The translations under genes and the position numbers were made by a program. The notes beneath the pieces are model-generated. The model had not been told where the DNA came from. It saw only the letters and a program-made list of their open reading frames with translations, and did not search any database. From contig NZ_AUNB01000002.1 of assembly GCF_000714545.1 (NCBI RefSeq), positions 52,980 to 116,979 on the forward strand: 64,000 nt of DNA, given 5' to 3'. Shown one piece after another: positions 1-7,756 of the stretch; position 1 is the first letter of the stretch, and each line of letters starts with the position of its first letter. Origin of the DNA: Thioclava indica (GTDB lineage Bacteria > Pseudomonadota > Alphaproteobacteria > Rhodobacterales > Rhodobacteraceae).

Positions 1-313
1 AGCTAAGTTCGGTCCCAAACCACTGCCCATAAGTCGGGCTTCCTTTGCGAATGTCGACCGCGACATCCCAAAGCCGCCCCCTACCGCAGCGCACCAGTTT
101 GTCCTGCGCATGAGGGGGCGCTTGAAAGTGCAGACCGCGAATTGTGCCCTGCGCCTGTGACAAAGAATGGTTGTCTTGCACGAAATCATACTCGAGGTGA
201 TTTTGTTCAAACGCTTTCGCGCTATAGCTTTCGCAGAAAAACCCACGGCTATCGCCAAAGCGTTTGGGAGTTATGATCAGGACGCCGACGAGGGGCGTTT
301 GTTCTATAAGCAC
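1..313 (-). CDS. rfbC: dTDP-4-dehydrorhamnose 3,5-epimerase, N-terminal part (runs off window)
   Basis: The reverse strand is open from a GTG at 313 to the window edge, giving 104 codons without a stop. The protein begins MLIEQTPLVGVLIITPKRFG and continues with the family signatures DSRGFFCESY, DNHSLS, GTIRGLHFQ and GRLWDVAVDIRKGSPTYG, all in the order seen in RfbC/RmlC enzymes. These convert dTDP-4-keto-6-deoxyglucose to dTDP-4-keto-L-rhamnose for surface polysaccharides. The His of GLHFQ is the expected catalytic base. GTG is chosen because it gives the usual RfbC N-terminus; no strong Shine-Dalgarno is visible. The C-terminal part lies outside the window. It is transcribed in the same direction as the flagellar genes, separated from flgI by about 190 bp without recognisable features. 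Confidence 0.88.
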   Translation of the reverse strand, partial: MLIEQTPLVGVLIITPKRFGDSRGFFCESYSAKAFEQNHLEYDFVQDNHSLSQAQGTIRGLHFQAPPHAQDKLVRCGRGRLWDVAVDIRKGSPTYGQWFGTELS

Positions 314-507
314 GCGAGGCTCTCATTGCATTGAAATTTACACACGGCAAAATGGTCTAGAATGGATCGGATTGCCAGTGTGCAAACGCATCGTGATCAC
401 CGCCGATGCGCAGCAGGGGCTGAAGTCTCAAGAAAATCTTGTTTAGTTGGTTGAGCGGAGGGTCGCGGCGAGAAAATGCCCTCATGATTTCATCAGCTTT
501 CGTTAGC

Positions 508-1608
508 TTAATTCACCAGAAATTCGGCATGCAATGCGCCTGCAGCGTTAATGCTTTTCAGGATGTCGATCATGTCGCGCGGGCTTACCCCTAGTGCGTT
601 GAGACCAGCGACCACTTCAGACAATGTGCTGCCCTCGGTCACCTCCGCCATGCGAATACCGGGTTCTTCCGTGATCGATGCTTGCGAGCGCGGCACGACG
701 ACAGTTTCGCCCTCAGAGAAGGGGTTTGGCTGCACGACCAGCGGGCGCTCTTCGACTTTGAGCGTCAGATTTCCCTGGCTGACGGCCACGCGCGAGATGC
801 GCACATCTTGCCCCATAACGATGGTTCCCGAGCGTTGATCGACAACCACGCGGGCCCGCTGTTCGGGTTCGACACCAAGGTTTTCAACTCGTCCAATAGC
901 ATGTGCAACTGATCGCGCGCGTGTGGATTTGATGTCAAGCGCGACGGTGCCGCCGTCCAGCATCTCGGCGACGCGCCGACCGTATTCGCGGTTGATCACC
1001 GTTTCAATTCGACTGGCGGTGGTAAAATCCGGGGTGCGTAAAGCGAGCCGAACCACGTTCAAATCATTGATCGCAAAATCAATTTCACGCTCTACGCGGC
1101 CGCCAGCCGGGATGTTGCCCGATGTCGGCACCCCTTGCGTAACAGTTGCGCCTGCGCCTTCGGCGACGGCGCCGCCTGCAATGATCGTGCCTTGTGAAAC
1201 GACATAGATTTCGCCATCAGCCGCCTTGAGCGGGGTCATCACCAAAGTGCCCCCCAGCAGACTCTTTGCATCGCCAATCGCCGAGACGGTGACGTCGATT
1301 TGGCTGCCAGCGCGCGAGAACGGTGGCAATGATGCTGTCACCATCACGGCAGCAACGTTTTTGGGCCGAAACTGTTCGCCGGTAACGTTAACGCCGAGTC
1401 TCTCAAGCATGTTTGACATAATTTCTTCAGTGAAGGGCGCATTGCGCAAGCCATCACCCGTCCCATTGAGCCCGACGACAAGGCCATAGCCAACTAGATC
1501 ATTGCCGCGCACCCCATCGAATTCGACCAGATCTTTGATCCGGATCGGAGTGGCTGCGGTCAGGCAAGGCACAAGCAACAAGCAGAGGGCGAGAAAGACT
1601 TTCAACAT
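508..1608 (-). CDS. flgI: flagellar P-ring protein FlgI
   Basis: The 366-residue protein starts with a Sec signal peptide (MLKVFLALCLLLVPCLTAA) followed by the conserved RIKDLVEFDGVRGNDLVGYG and VVGLNGTGDG segments that define FlgI. FlgI is exported to the periplasm and forms the P ring around the flagellar rod in the peptidoglycan layer. Length is typical of the family. Its ATG overlaps the flgL stop by one base (TAATG at 1606-1610), so it is translated as the last gene of the motB-flgE-flgK-flgL-flgI unit. No clear terminator was found in the roughly 190 bp downstream. Confidence 0.96.
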   Translation of the reverse strand: MLKVFLALCLLLVPCLTAATPIRIKDLVEFDGVRGNDLVGYGLVVGLNGTGDGLRNAPFTEEIMSNMLERLGVNVTGEQFRPKNVAAVMVTASLPPFSRAGSQIDVTVSAIGDAKSLLGGTLVMTPLKAADGEIYVVSQGTIIAGGAVAEGAGATVTQGVPTSGNIPAGGRVEREIDFAINDLNVVRLALRTPDFTTASRIETVINREYGRRVAEMLDGGTVALDIKSTRARSVAHAIGRVENLGVEPEQRARVVVDQRSGTIVMGQDVRISRVAVSQGNLTLKVEERPLVVQPNPFSEGETVVVPRSQASITEEPGIRMAEVTEGSTLSEVVAGLNALGVSPRDMIDILKSINAAGALHAEFLVN

Positions 1609-2621
1609 TATATATAATCCGCCAGCGAGAGCCGCGAGAGCCGCGATGTCAGTGTGTAAAGGGTTTCGAGTTGGGTGCTGACGGCCTCGAGTGCAGTTGC
1701 GCTCTCATATGGATCGGCAGAGATCAGCTCGGTTCTTGCCAGTTTCAGGGATGTACTCTCGGCTTGGTTGCGTGTTTGGGCATCGGCGATTTTGCCTTGT
1801 TTCGAGCCGATTTCGGCGGCCAACCCTGTAAGACTAGAGTTGCCCGAGAGGATACGCTCTCCTGCTGCTACTGAGAGTGTAGAGCGGGCCCCTTGATCCC
1901 CCCCAAAAAGCCCGTCTGCCATCAGTGATGCGATCGCAAATCCTTTAATTACATCTCGAATACGCGGATCGGATGCGGAGCTGTCTATCGATGTGGTTTC
2001 ACCATCCGCGATACGAAAACTCAGCCCCAGACTGTCATCGCCACGATAGGCTGTGTCGATGAAACCACCGCCTCCGGCGGGCGCAGAAAACCAACTATCA
2101 ATTAGTGTAATTGCGTCTTCTGCCGATGTCGCACCAGAAATTTCCGTTTTGAGCGCTGATAAAATATCTGCAGGATCGGCTAATGGTGCGGTGTCGGTTG
2201 CTGCACCTGAGAAGACATAACGACCCGCCACGTTGGTGTTGAGTGCCGAAATCAATGTGTCGAACTTTACGGCCGCGTTGGCAGCGGTGACATCTATCAA
2301 TGTTGGGCTGGAATTAGTGGCGGCTGACAGCAGGGTTGTAGCAGAATCTTCAGATAAGGAGCTGATAACGCCCAACGTTTCCTGCATCGTGTCCGTTGTA
2401 AGCGCCGCTTCAGTCGTGACAACGTTATAGCTATCCATCATCGAGAGGCTGCGATTGATACCGGATAGTGAAGAAAAATCCCCGGCCACTGCGGCGCCGA
2501 TATCTTGTTTGATGCCGCTGGCGACTTCTTGACTGAGTTGCGACAGCGTCGTTTTGAGCTGCGTGTTATGCTGGCGTAGCTGGAAGCTTTGGGCCATATC
2601 ACCGACGGAAACGTAGTTCAT
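1608..2621 (-). CDS. flgL: flagellar hook-associated protein 3 (FlgL, hook-filament junction)
   Basis: This 337-residue protein has the flagellin-like alpha-helical N-terminus (MAQSFQLRQHNTQLKTTLSQ, then a QEVASGIK stretch) and the matching C-terminal helix (ALEAVSTQLETLYTLTSRLS), which together form the coiled D0/D1 region of FlgL and flagellins. The variable centre is short. The position directly after flgK and one base before flgI supports FlgL over a flagellin. It would be secreted by the flagellar type III apparatus and join the hook to the filament. The gene is separated from flgK by one base, so translational coupling is likely. Confidence 0.92.
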   Translation of the reverse strand: MNYVSVGDMAQSFQLRQHNTQLKTTLSQLSQEVASGIKQDIGAAVAGDFSSLSGINRSLSMMDSYNVVTTEAALTTDTMQETLGVISSLSEDSATTLLSAATNSSPTLIDVTAANAAVKFDTLISALNTNVAGRYVFSGAATDTAPLADPADILSALKTEISGATSAEDAITLIDSWFSAPAGGGGFIDTAYRGDDSLGLSFRIADGETTSIDSSASDPRIRDVIKGFAIASLMADGLFGGDQGARSTLSVAAGERILSGNSSLTGLAAEIGSKQGKIADAQTRNQAESTSLKLARTELISADPYESATALEAVSTQLETLYTLTSRLSRLSLADYI

Positions 2622-2622
2622 C

Positions 2623-4077
2623 TTACAGCTCCAGTAGTGTGTTAATGAGAGTGTCTACGGTTTGCATTACCTTCGCATTGGCGGCGTACATGCGTTCGAC
2701 CTGTAGAAGCGTTTGCAGCTCTTGGTCGGTGTCCACGCCATCGGCGAGCGCCATTTCGTTTAGTGTCTCGTGGCGCGCGGCGGCAAAGCTCTCGGTTGCC
2801 TCGGCGCTTTGGCGCTTGCTTGAAAACTCGGACATCAAACTCGCGGCCAAGCTTGACGCGCTGTGTTTCGAGGCACCAAAATCACCCGAAGATGGGGTGC
2901 TTTGAGCCGTTAGCGCATCTGCGAGTGAGGTCAGGATTTGTGAGTTTCCGACCGAGCCCGCGCTGGTTGCGCCCAAACCGTCGCGAAGATGCCAGAGCGC
3001 GCCGCCCTGATCGGGGTCGGCGATTGCATTGATTGAAATCCGACTGGCCAATCCCAGTTCATTCGCCGTATCAAGCGCCCCACCGGCATCGGTAAATAGG
3101 CCCGGATCGCCAGAGCTTAGGGTTGGATCGGTTGTAGGATCAGAAAAGCGCTCAATCAGGTTGCGCGCATAGGCATCAACTTGGGTCTGTGCTTGCGGTG
3201 CCAATTCGTCACGGATGGAAAATAGAGCGCCGAGTGAGCCTCCGCCCATCAGTCGATCATCGTCGGTTGCAATGTCCATTCCGTTGATCGTAAGACCTGA
3301 AAGCGCCCCCGAATCCTGCGTCATGTCTGCGGTAATCGTGCCCGCTGCGGAAAATCCGATCTCGACCGGATTGCTTTCCAGCAGAAATGCACCGCCAGTT
3401 GTAACGAGGCTGATCTGATCATTATCGCGCGCGATTTGGCGAACGGGAACGATTGTCGAAACTTGATCAACCAAGACCTGACGTTGATCGAGCAGCGCGC
3501 TGGCATCATGGCCGGATGCGCGCAAAGAAAGAATATTGCTGTTGAGTGTGTCGATCTGCGCCAGTGATTCATTGAGAAAACTGACTTGGGATGCGATTGA
3601 TTTATCGGCATCCATGCGTGCTTGTTGAATGTTGTCGCTGGTATCGCCCAGATGGGTCGTGATCGACTTTGTGGCATCAAGCACCGCCGTTAAACGAACT
3701 TCGCTTTCAGGCCGACTAGCAGCCTCAACAAGATTGGCCTCGAGGTCGGACAGTTGCGTTGAGAGCGATCCGGCCTCTTCGGGGTTGCCGAGCCAGCCCT
3801 CCATCTGTGAATAGAAATCGGTCCGCTTGCCAGCGTTTTCGGCACTTGCATCGGCAAGACGTCGGTCTTGCAGGACGGTTTCATTCACCGCGCGATTGAC
3901 ACCGGTGACTGCGACGCCTGCACCGTTTGTGCCAAGCATTTGCGACGATAACTGCACCTCGCGGCGTGCATAGCCCTCGGTCATGGCATTTGCGGTATTG
4001 GAGGCCACGACCTCTGCCATCCGCGAGGATGCGGTGAGCCCGGACAAAGCGTTGGATAGAGCGAGCGTGATGCTCAT
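2623..4077 (-). CDS. flgK: flagellar hook-associated protein 1 (FlgK)
   Basis: The protein (484 residues from the second ATG) begins with the rod/hook-type motif ALSNALSGLTASSRMAEVVA and SNTANAMTEGYARREV, and ends with a typical C-terminal helix containing LLQVERMYAANAKVMQTVD, as in FlgK. FlgK is the first hook-filament junction protein. Two adjacent ATGs occur (4080 and 4077). The AGGAGG ribosome site lies 2 bases before the first and 5 bases before the second, so the second is preferred. The gene sits 30 bp downstream of flgE and 1 bp upstream of flgL. Confidence 0.93.
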   Translation of the reverse strand: MSITLALSNALSGLTASSRMAEVVASNTANAMTEGYARREVQLSSQMLGTNGAGVAVTGVNRAVNETVLQDRRLADASAENAGKRTDFYSQMEGWLGNPEEAGSLSTQLSDLEANLVEAASRPESEVRLTAVLDATKSITTHLGDTSDNIQQARMDADKSIASQVSFLNESLAQIDTLNSNILSLRASGHDASALLDQRQVLVDQVSTIVPVRQIARDNDQISLVTTGGAFLLESNPVEIGFSAAGTITADMTQDSGALSGLTINGMDIATDDDRLMGGGSLGALFSIRDELAPQAQTQVDAYARNLIERFSDPTTDPTLSSGDPGLFTDAGGALDTANELGLASRISINAIADPDQGGALWHLRDGLGATSAGSVGNSQILTSLADALTAQSTPSSGDFGASKHSASSLAASLMSEFSSKRQSAEATESFAAARHETLNEMALADGVDTDQELQTLLQVERMYAANAKVMQTVDTLINTLLEL

Positions 4078-4107
4078 CATGGCCTCCTATCTGTGATCCT
4101 ACACGGA

Positions 4108-5439
4108 TCAGCGTTTGATATTCGTCGTCTCTTGCAGCATTTCGTCCACGGTCTGGATGACCTTGGCATTCGAGGAATAGGCGCGCTGCGTCTGAATGAG
4201 GTTTGTAAGTTCCTGCGCCACGTCGACGGCCGAGCCCTCTCTGGCGTAACCCTCAATAGAGCCGGTCGGGCCATCGCCAGCGTCCCACAGGAAGAACGAC
4301 CCAGAAGTCGGCGAGACCTGGAAGGTCTGGTTGTCGAGCGAGGTCAGGCCGTTCTGATTGGGGACATCGACCAACGGGATTTGGTAAACGGTGCGGATGA
4401 AACCGGTGTCGTAGGTTGCTTTCAAATAGCCGTTTTCATCAATTTCGACCGCTGTCAGGTTGCCTACTGGCGAGCCGTCCTTGTTGATCGCGGTCGGTGC
4501 GAAGCTGTCGGACAGTTGCGTCAATCCGTTGGTATCGCCGATCTTGCCAATGGTGACTTCCATCGGGCCACCAGCAACCGACAGTGAGAGTTTTCCCGTA
4601 GCGGCGTCATAGGTGCCCCCGGATACCACATTGACCGAGGCAAGCGTGCCGCCCGATCCGCGGCTGTCATCGAACGCCAGCGTATATTCCCCGATGATGC
4701 TTTCATCGGTAGCGGTCGCTGGATCGTCGACGGTTGCGGAGTCGCGGATTACCATCGTCCATTCGTTCGAACTTCCCGTCGTGGGAACGCTTGGTGTGAA
4801 GCTGATGTCGAGCGTTTCAGACGTTCCGAGGTTGCCGAAATACTCAACCGAGAGAGGCAATGTATCGCCTGCAGCGCCTGCTTCGGTATCAACCGCGGGC
4901 AGGTTCACGCCAAGGTTCATCTTCGTCGTCGGGTCGCCAGCTGTCTGGTTGGCATTGATGACCACGGGCTCAAGGCCAGCGGTGGTGTCGCGTGGCATGA
5001 CCGAGATCGTCCCGTCGGCATTTGCGGGCCAACCCATCAGGACAAGGCCGGATTCTGTTTTGAGCGTGCCGTCAGCATCGGTGCGAAATGCGCCGGTTGT
5101 GGTCAACAGGAGCGTCGGGTCACCAGAAGACGCTTCGACCTCGACCGAGGTGGCCACAGGCAACATGCCACGGTCCGACACCGCGATATCAAGCGCGTTC
5201 GAGGTGCCCACAAGCGCACCGCGTTCTTCGATCAAGCGGTTGGTTGAGGCGCGCACGCCACCAGCGGAATACGACCCCGCGCCATTTGAATCGTTGATCA
5301 CCATACTTTCGAATTCAGCGACCACGCGTTTATAGCCGTAGGTTCCAGAGTTCGCGATATTGTCTGAAATTGTAGCGAGCCGGGTGGCGTTGGCTGCCAG
5401 ACCGGCTACGCCAGCGTTCAGCGAAGAGGAAATGGACAT
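4108..5439 (-). CDS. flgE: flagellar hook protein FlgE
   Basis: The 443-residue product has the N-terminal hook/basal-body signature (SSLNAGVAGLAANATRLATI, then SDNIANSGTYGYKR) and the C-terminal signature ending NLIQTQRAYSSNAKVIQTVD, which bracket the D0 domain of FlgE. Central residues contain the beta-rich D1/D2 part with the GYLKATYDTGFIRTVYQIPL segment expected in hook proteins. The protein is exported through the flagellar type III system and polymerises into the hook. It precedes flgK and follows motB by 96 bp, where a near-consensus CtrA site is present. Confidence 0.93.
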   Translation of the reverse strand: MSISSSLNAGVAGLAANATRLATISDNIANSGTYGYKRVVAEFESMVINDSNGAGSYSAGGVRASTNRLIEERGALVGTSNALDIAVSDRGMLPVATSVEVEASSGDPTLLLTTTGAFRTDADGTLKTESGLVLMGWPANADGTISVMPRDTTAGLEPVVINANQTAGDPTTKMNLGVNLPAVDTEAGAAGDTLPLSVEYFGNLGTSETLDISFTPSVPTTGSSNEWTMVIRDSATVDDPATATDESIIGEYTLAFDDSRGSGGTLASVNVVSGGTYDAATGKLSLSVAGGPMEVTIGKIGDTNGLTQLSDSFAPTAINKDGSPVGNLTAVEIDENGYLKATYDTGFIRTVYQIPLVDVPNQNGLTSLDNQTFQVSPTSGSFFLWDAGDGPTGSIEGYAREGSAVDVAQELTNLIQTQRAYSSNAKVIQTVDEMLQETTNIKR

Positions 5440-5495
5440 AAAAGGCGCCTTTCTGCTGCAGTGTCCGAATTGCCGCTAGATTGGCGCGCTTTGGT

Positions 5496-5511
5496 TTAAG
5501 ATCGTCCTAAC
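5496..5511 (+). promoter_or_regulatory. candidate CtrA-binding site upstream of flgE (one mismatch)
   Basis: The sequence reads TTAA-N7-CTAAC against the CtrA consensus TTAA-N7-TTAAC, one mismatch. It lies in the 96-bp gap between motB and flgE, about 57 bp before the flgE start. Control of class II flagellar genes by CtrA is well known in alphaproteobacteria; binding here is inferred from the motif only. Confidence 0.4.
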
Positions 5512-5535
5512 ATCTCAAATTTTTCCAACTTCTTT

Positions 5536-6384
5536 TTAGCGACGACTGCGCAACAAGATGACTTCAAGCCTGTTATTGCGTACATCCATCGGCTTTTTGA
5601 CGCTTGGTTTGCGGTCCGCAAAGCCCGTGACGCGCTGAATACGGTTCTTATCGAACTCCGCCGATTCCAGCAGTTCGCGCATGGTTTGCGCACGCGCCGA
5701 TGACAGTTCCCAGACCGGATCCCGCTTGAGCATTTGCGGATAAGACCGCGTGTAGCCGTTGATTGCGACCTGATTCTTCACCAAGCCGAAAACACGCGTC
5801 AGCATTTCTGCAAGCTCGCGGGTCAGCGGTTCTGGCGTGGCACTATCACCGTCAAAAAGCGGCTCTCCGGGAAGATCGAAAAACTCTACGATCAACCCCT
5901 CATCGGTCACTTTGGTCACGATATGGCGCGCCAGCTGTTCCGAGACCATCGACTCACCGCCGACACCCGTCAGAGCCTTTTCAAAGTTCTTCGCGGCTTG
6001 GTCGAACTGCGCCTTTTCCGTGTCGTCTTTGTCCTCGGCCGAGTTTTGACCTTTGGCCTGATGTTCCTCGCTCGGATGCTGCGCGGTGGCGCCAGTGCCG
6101 GTCTGCGCGATCTGATCTTCGGAAAAGACAGACTCGCCACCAAAGGCCCCATCGCCACCACCGGAAATCCGGTTGATCGGAATCGTCGGACTAAAATAAT
6201 CCGCGATTCCCTTGCGTTGTTTTTCAGTCGTTGCATTCAAAAGCCACATCAACAGAAAGAAGGCCATCATGGCAGTCACAAAGTCAGCATAGGCAACTTT
6301 CCACGCCCCACCGTGGTGCCCGCCGCCGCTAACGACCTTCTTGCGTTTGATGATGACTGGAGCCGCAGTATCGCGCGCACCCAT
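5536..6384 (-). CDS. motB: flagellar motor stator protein MotB
   Basis: The protein (282 residues from ATG) has a basic cytoplasmic N-terminus (VIIKRKKVV, GGHHGGAWK), one transmembrane helix AYADFVTAMMAFFLLMWLL carrying the proton-binding Asp near residue 34, a plug-like segment, and a C-terminal OmpA-type peptidoglycan-binding domain (INGYTRSYPQ, ELSSARAQTMRELLE, RVTGFADRKP, NRLEVILL). MotB anchors the stator to peptidoglycan and conducts protons together with MotA, which is not in this window. A GTG at 6387 is also possible, but the GAGG site is 7 bases from the ATG at 6384. It is the first gene of the minus-strand flagellar cluster. Confidence 0.94.
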   Translation of the reverse strand: MGARDTAAPVIIKRKKVVSGGGHHGGAWKVAYADFVTAMMAFFLLMWLLNATTEKQRKGIADYFSPTIPINRISGGGDGAFGGESVFSEDQIAQTGTGATAQHPSEEHQAKGQNSAEDKDDTEKAQFDQAAKNFEKALTGVGGESMVSEQLARHIVTKVTDEGLIVEFFDLPGEPLFDGDSATPEPLTRELAEMLTRVFGLVKNQVAINGYTRSYPQMLKRDPVWELSSARAQTMRELLESAEFDKNRIQRVTGFADRKPSVKKPMDVRNNRLEVILLRSRR

Positions 6385-6429
6385 CACACCACCTCATTTT
6401 CACCCAAGAGGAGGTTTAGCAGGGCGGGT

Positions 6430-6445
6430 TTAACGCGCGGTTTAC
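6430..6445 (+). promoter_or_regulatory. candidate CtrA-type site between motB and the pqi operon (one mismatch)
   Basis: TTAA-N7-TTTAC is found 46 bp before the motB start, in the divergent motB/pqiA gap. It differs from the CtrA consensus TTAA-N7-TTAAC at one base. Weak on its own, but the neighbouring flgE site and the flagellar context raise the likelihood. Confidence 0.3.
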
Positions 6446-6509
6446 AGATAAAATGCGCGCTATCTTGCTCAGCCCTTGTTGTTGGCCGGGCAATCGCTAG
6501 ATTTGGCGC

Positions 6510-7145
6510 ATGACGGGGCCAGTATTTCAGCAAGACCAAGACCTGAGCGGGCTGATTGCCTGTCCTCGCTGTGATGTCTTGCACCGTGCCGAGGAATTGG
6601 CCGATGGACAAAGGGCGAGATGCGCGCGTTGCGGCACGGTTCTGATGTGGCCGCGCGAGGGTGCGTTTTTGCATGTCGTGGCGTTCTCGTTCACCGGGAT
6701 GATCCTGATGATCGGGGCGATTTTCTTTCCGTTTCTCGAAATCGCGGCGAGAGGTCTGTCGCATAAAAGCTCGATATTCGGGGTTGCGATGGCGTTTTCG
6801 GACGGGTTTCTGGCGCCACTGGCCTTCGCAGTGCTGACGATGATCGTGGCGTTGCCGATATTTCGTTTTGCCGCCCTGATCTACACGCTTTGGCCGCTTG
6901 CCAATGGTCGACCAGCCTATCGCCATGCCGCCACCGCGTTCCGGCTGGTGCAGGAACTGCAACCTTGGGCGATGGCCGAGATTTTTATCATCGGCACAGC
7001 CGTGGCACTGGTGAAAATTGGCGGGCTTGCGACCGTGTCATTAGGTCCGGCCTTTTGGGCGTTTTGCGTCTTGATCATCGTGATTGCGCTGAAAAACAGC
7101 TTTGTCAGCGACTGGACGATATGGAAAGCAATAGGACAGAAATGA
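6510..7145 (+). CDS. pqiA: paraquat-inducible protein A family membrane protein (first PqiA half)
   Basis: This 211-residue protein begins with a rubredoxin-like double CxxC motif (CPRCDVLHRAEELADG and RCARCG), followed by four hydrophobic segments typical of a PqiA domain (TGMILMIGAIFFPFLEIAA, LAFAVLTMIVALPIFRFAAL and two more). PqiA proteins are inner-membrane partners of MCE-domain PqiB bridges that move lipid between the membranes. In E. coli both PqiA halves are one polypeptide; here they are two genes overlapping by 4 bases (ATGA at 7142-7145). It starts the four-gene pqiA-pqiA-pqiB-pqiC unit. Confidence 0.88.
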   Translation: MTGPVFQQDQDLSGLIACPRCDVLHRAEELADGQRARCARCGTVLMWPREGAFLHVVAFSFTGMILMIGAIFFPFLEIAARGLSHKSSIFGVAMAFSDGFLAPLAFAVLTMIVALPIFRFAALIYTLWPLANGRPAYRHAATAFRLVQELQPWAMAEIFIIGTAVALVKIGGLATVSLGPAFWAFCVLIIVIALKNSFVSDWTIWKAIGQK

Positions 7146-7756
7146 ACGCATTAACGGCGACTGATGCCGGGCTGGTCGGCTGCACGCGTTGCGGTCTTGT
7201 CTGGCATCAAGATGAGTCGCATTGCGGGCGCTGTGGGGCGCATCTGCATGTTGTGAACAGTCACGGGCTTCAGGCTGTCTGGGCGTGGTGGATTGCGGGG
7301 CTGGTATTTTACATCCCGGCCAACCTTTTGCCGATGCTGGTTACGACAACGCTGGGCCACGCGCAAAAGAATACCATCGTCGGCGGTGCGATTGAGTTGT
7401 GGAAACACCACAATTACGGGGTCGCGTTGATTGTATTTGGTGCCTCTATCATGATCCCGATTGGCAAATTCATTGCCGTCGCCTATCTGGCAATTACGGT
7501 CGGCAATGAAAACCGACGAGGTGGGGCACCGCATTTGCATATGCTAGAGGTTGTCGAGTTTATCGGGCGATGGTCGATGATTGACGTGTTTGTCGTGGCG
7601 ATCCTGTCTGCGCTTGTGCAACTGGGTTTCGTGGCATCAATTCATCCCGGCCCGGCGGCGGCGTCTTTTGCGCTGTCAGTTGCTTTTACAATGCTTTCCG
7701 CACAAAGCTTCGACCCGCGTCTGATCTGGCGTGGCATTAACAGAGAGAAAAGATGA
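7142..7756 (+). CDS. pqiA: paraquat-inducible protein A family membrane protein (second PqiA half)
   Basis: This 204-residue protein again has two CxxC motifs (CTRCGLVWHQDESHCGRCG) and then four membrane segments, including the PqiA signature AGLVFYIPANLLPMLVTTTL. The start chosen is the ATG at 7142, which overlaps the preceding stop. A longer in-frame reading from 6890 would run through the first pqiA gene in another frame and is not credible. The stop overlaps the pqiB start by 4 bases (ATGA), so the genes are translationally coupled. Role as for the first half: inner-membrane component of a PqiABC lipid-transport system. Confidence 0.88.
   Translation: MNALTATDAGLVGCTRCGLVWHQDESHCGRCGAHLHVVNSHGLQAVWAWWIAGLVFYIPANLLPMLVTTTLGHAQKNTIVGGAIELWKHHNYGVALIVFGASIMIPIGKFIAVAYLAITVGNENRRGGAPHLHMLEVVEFIGRWSMIDVFVVAILSALVQLGFVASIHPGPAAASFALSVAFTMLSAQSFDPRLIWRGINREKR

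Noticed and set aside
264..446. Short plus-strand open frame near the window start
   Set aside because: It lies partly antisense to the rfbC N-terminus, has no ribosome site and no family resemblance.
6890..7141. N-terminal extension of the second PqiA gene
   Set aside because: It would overlap the first pqiA gene by 250 bp out of frame; the ATGA overlap at 7142 is the natural start.
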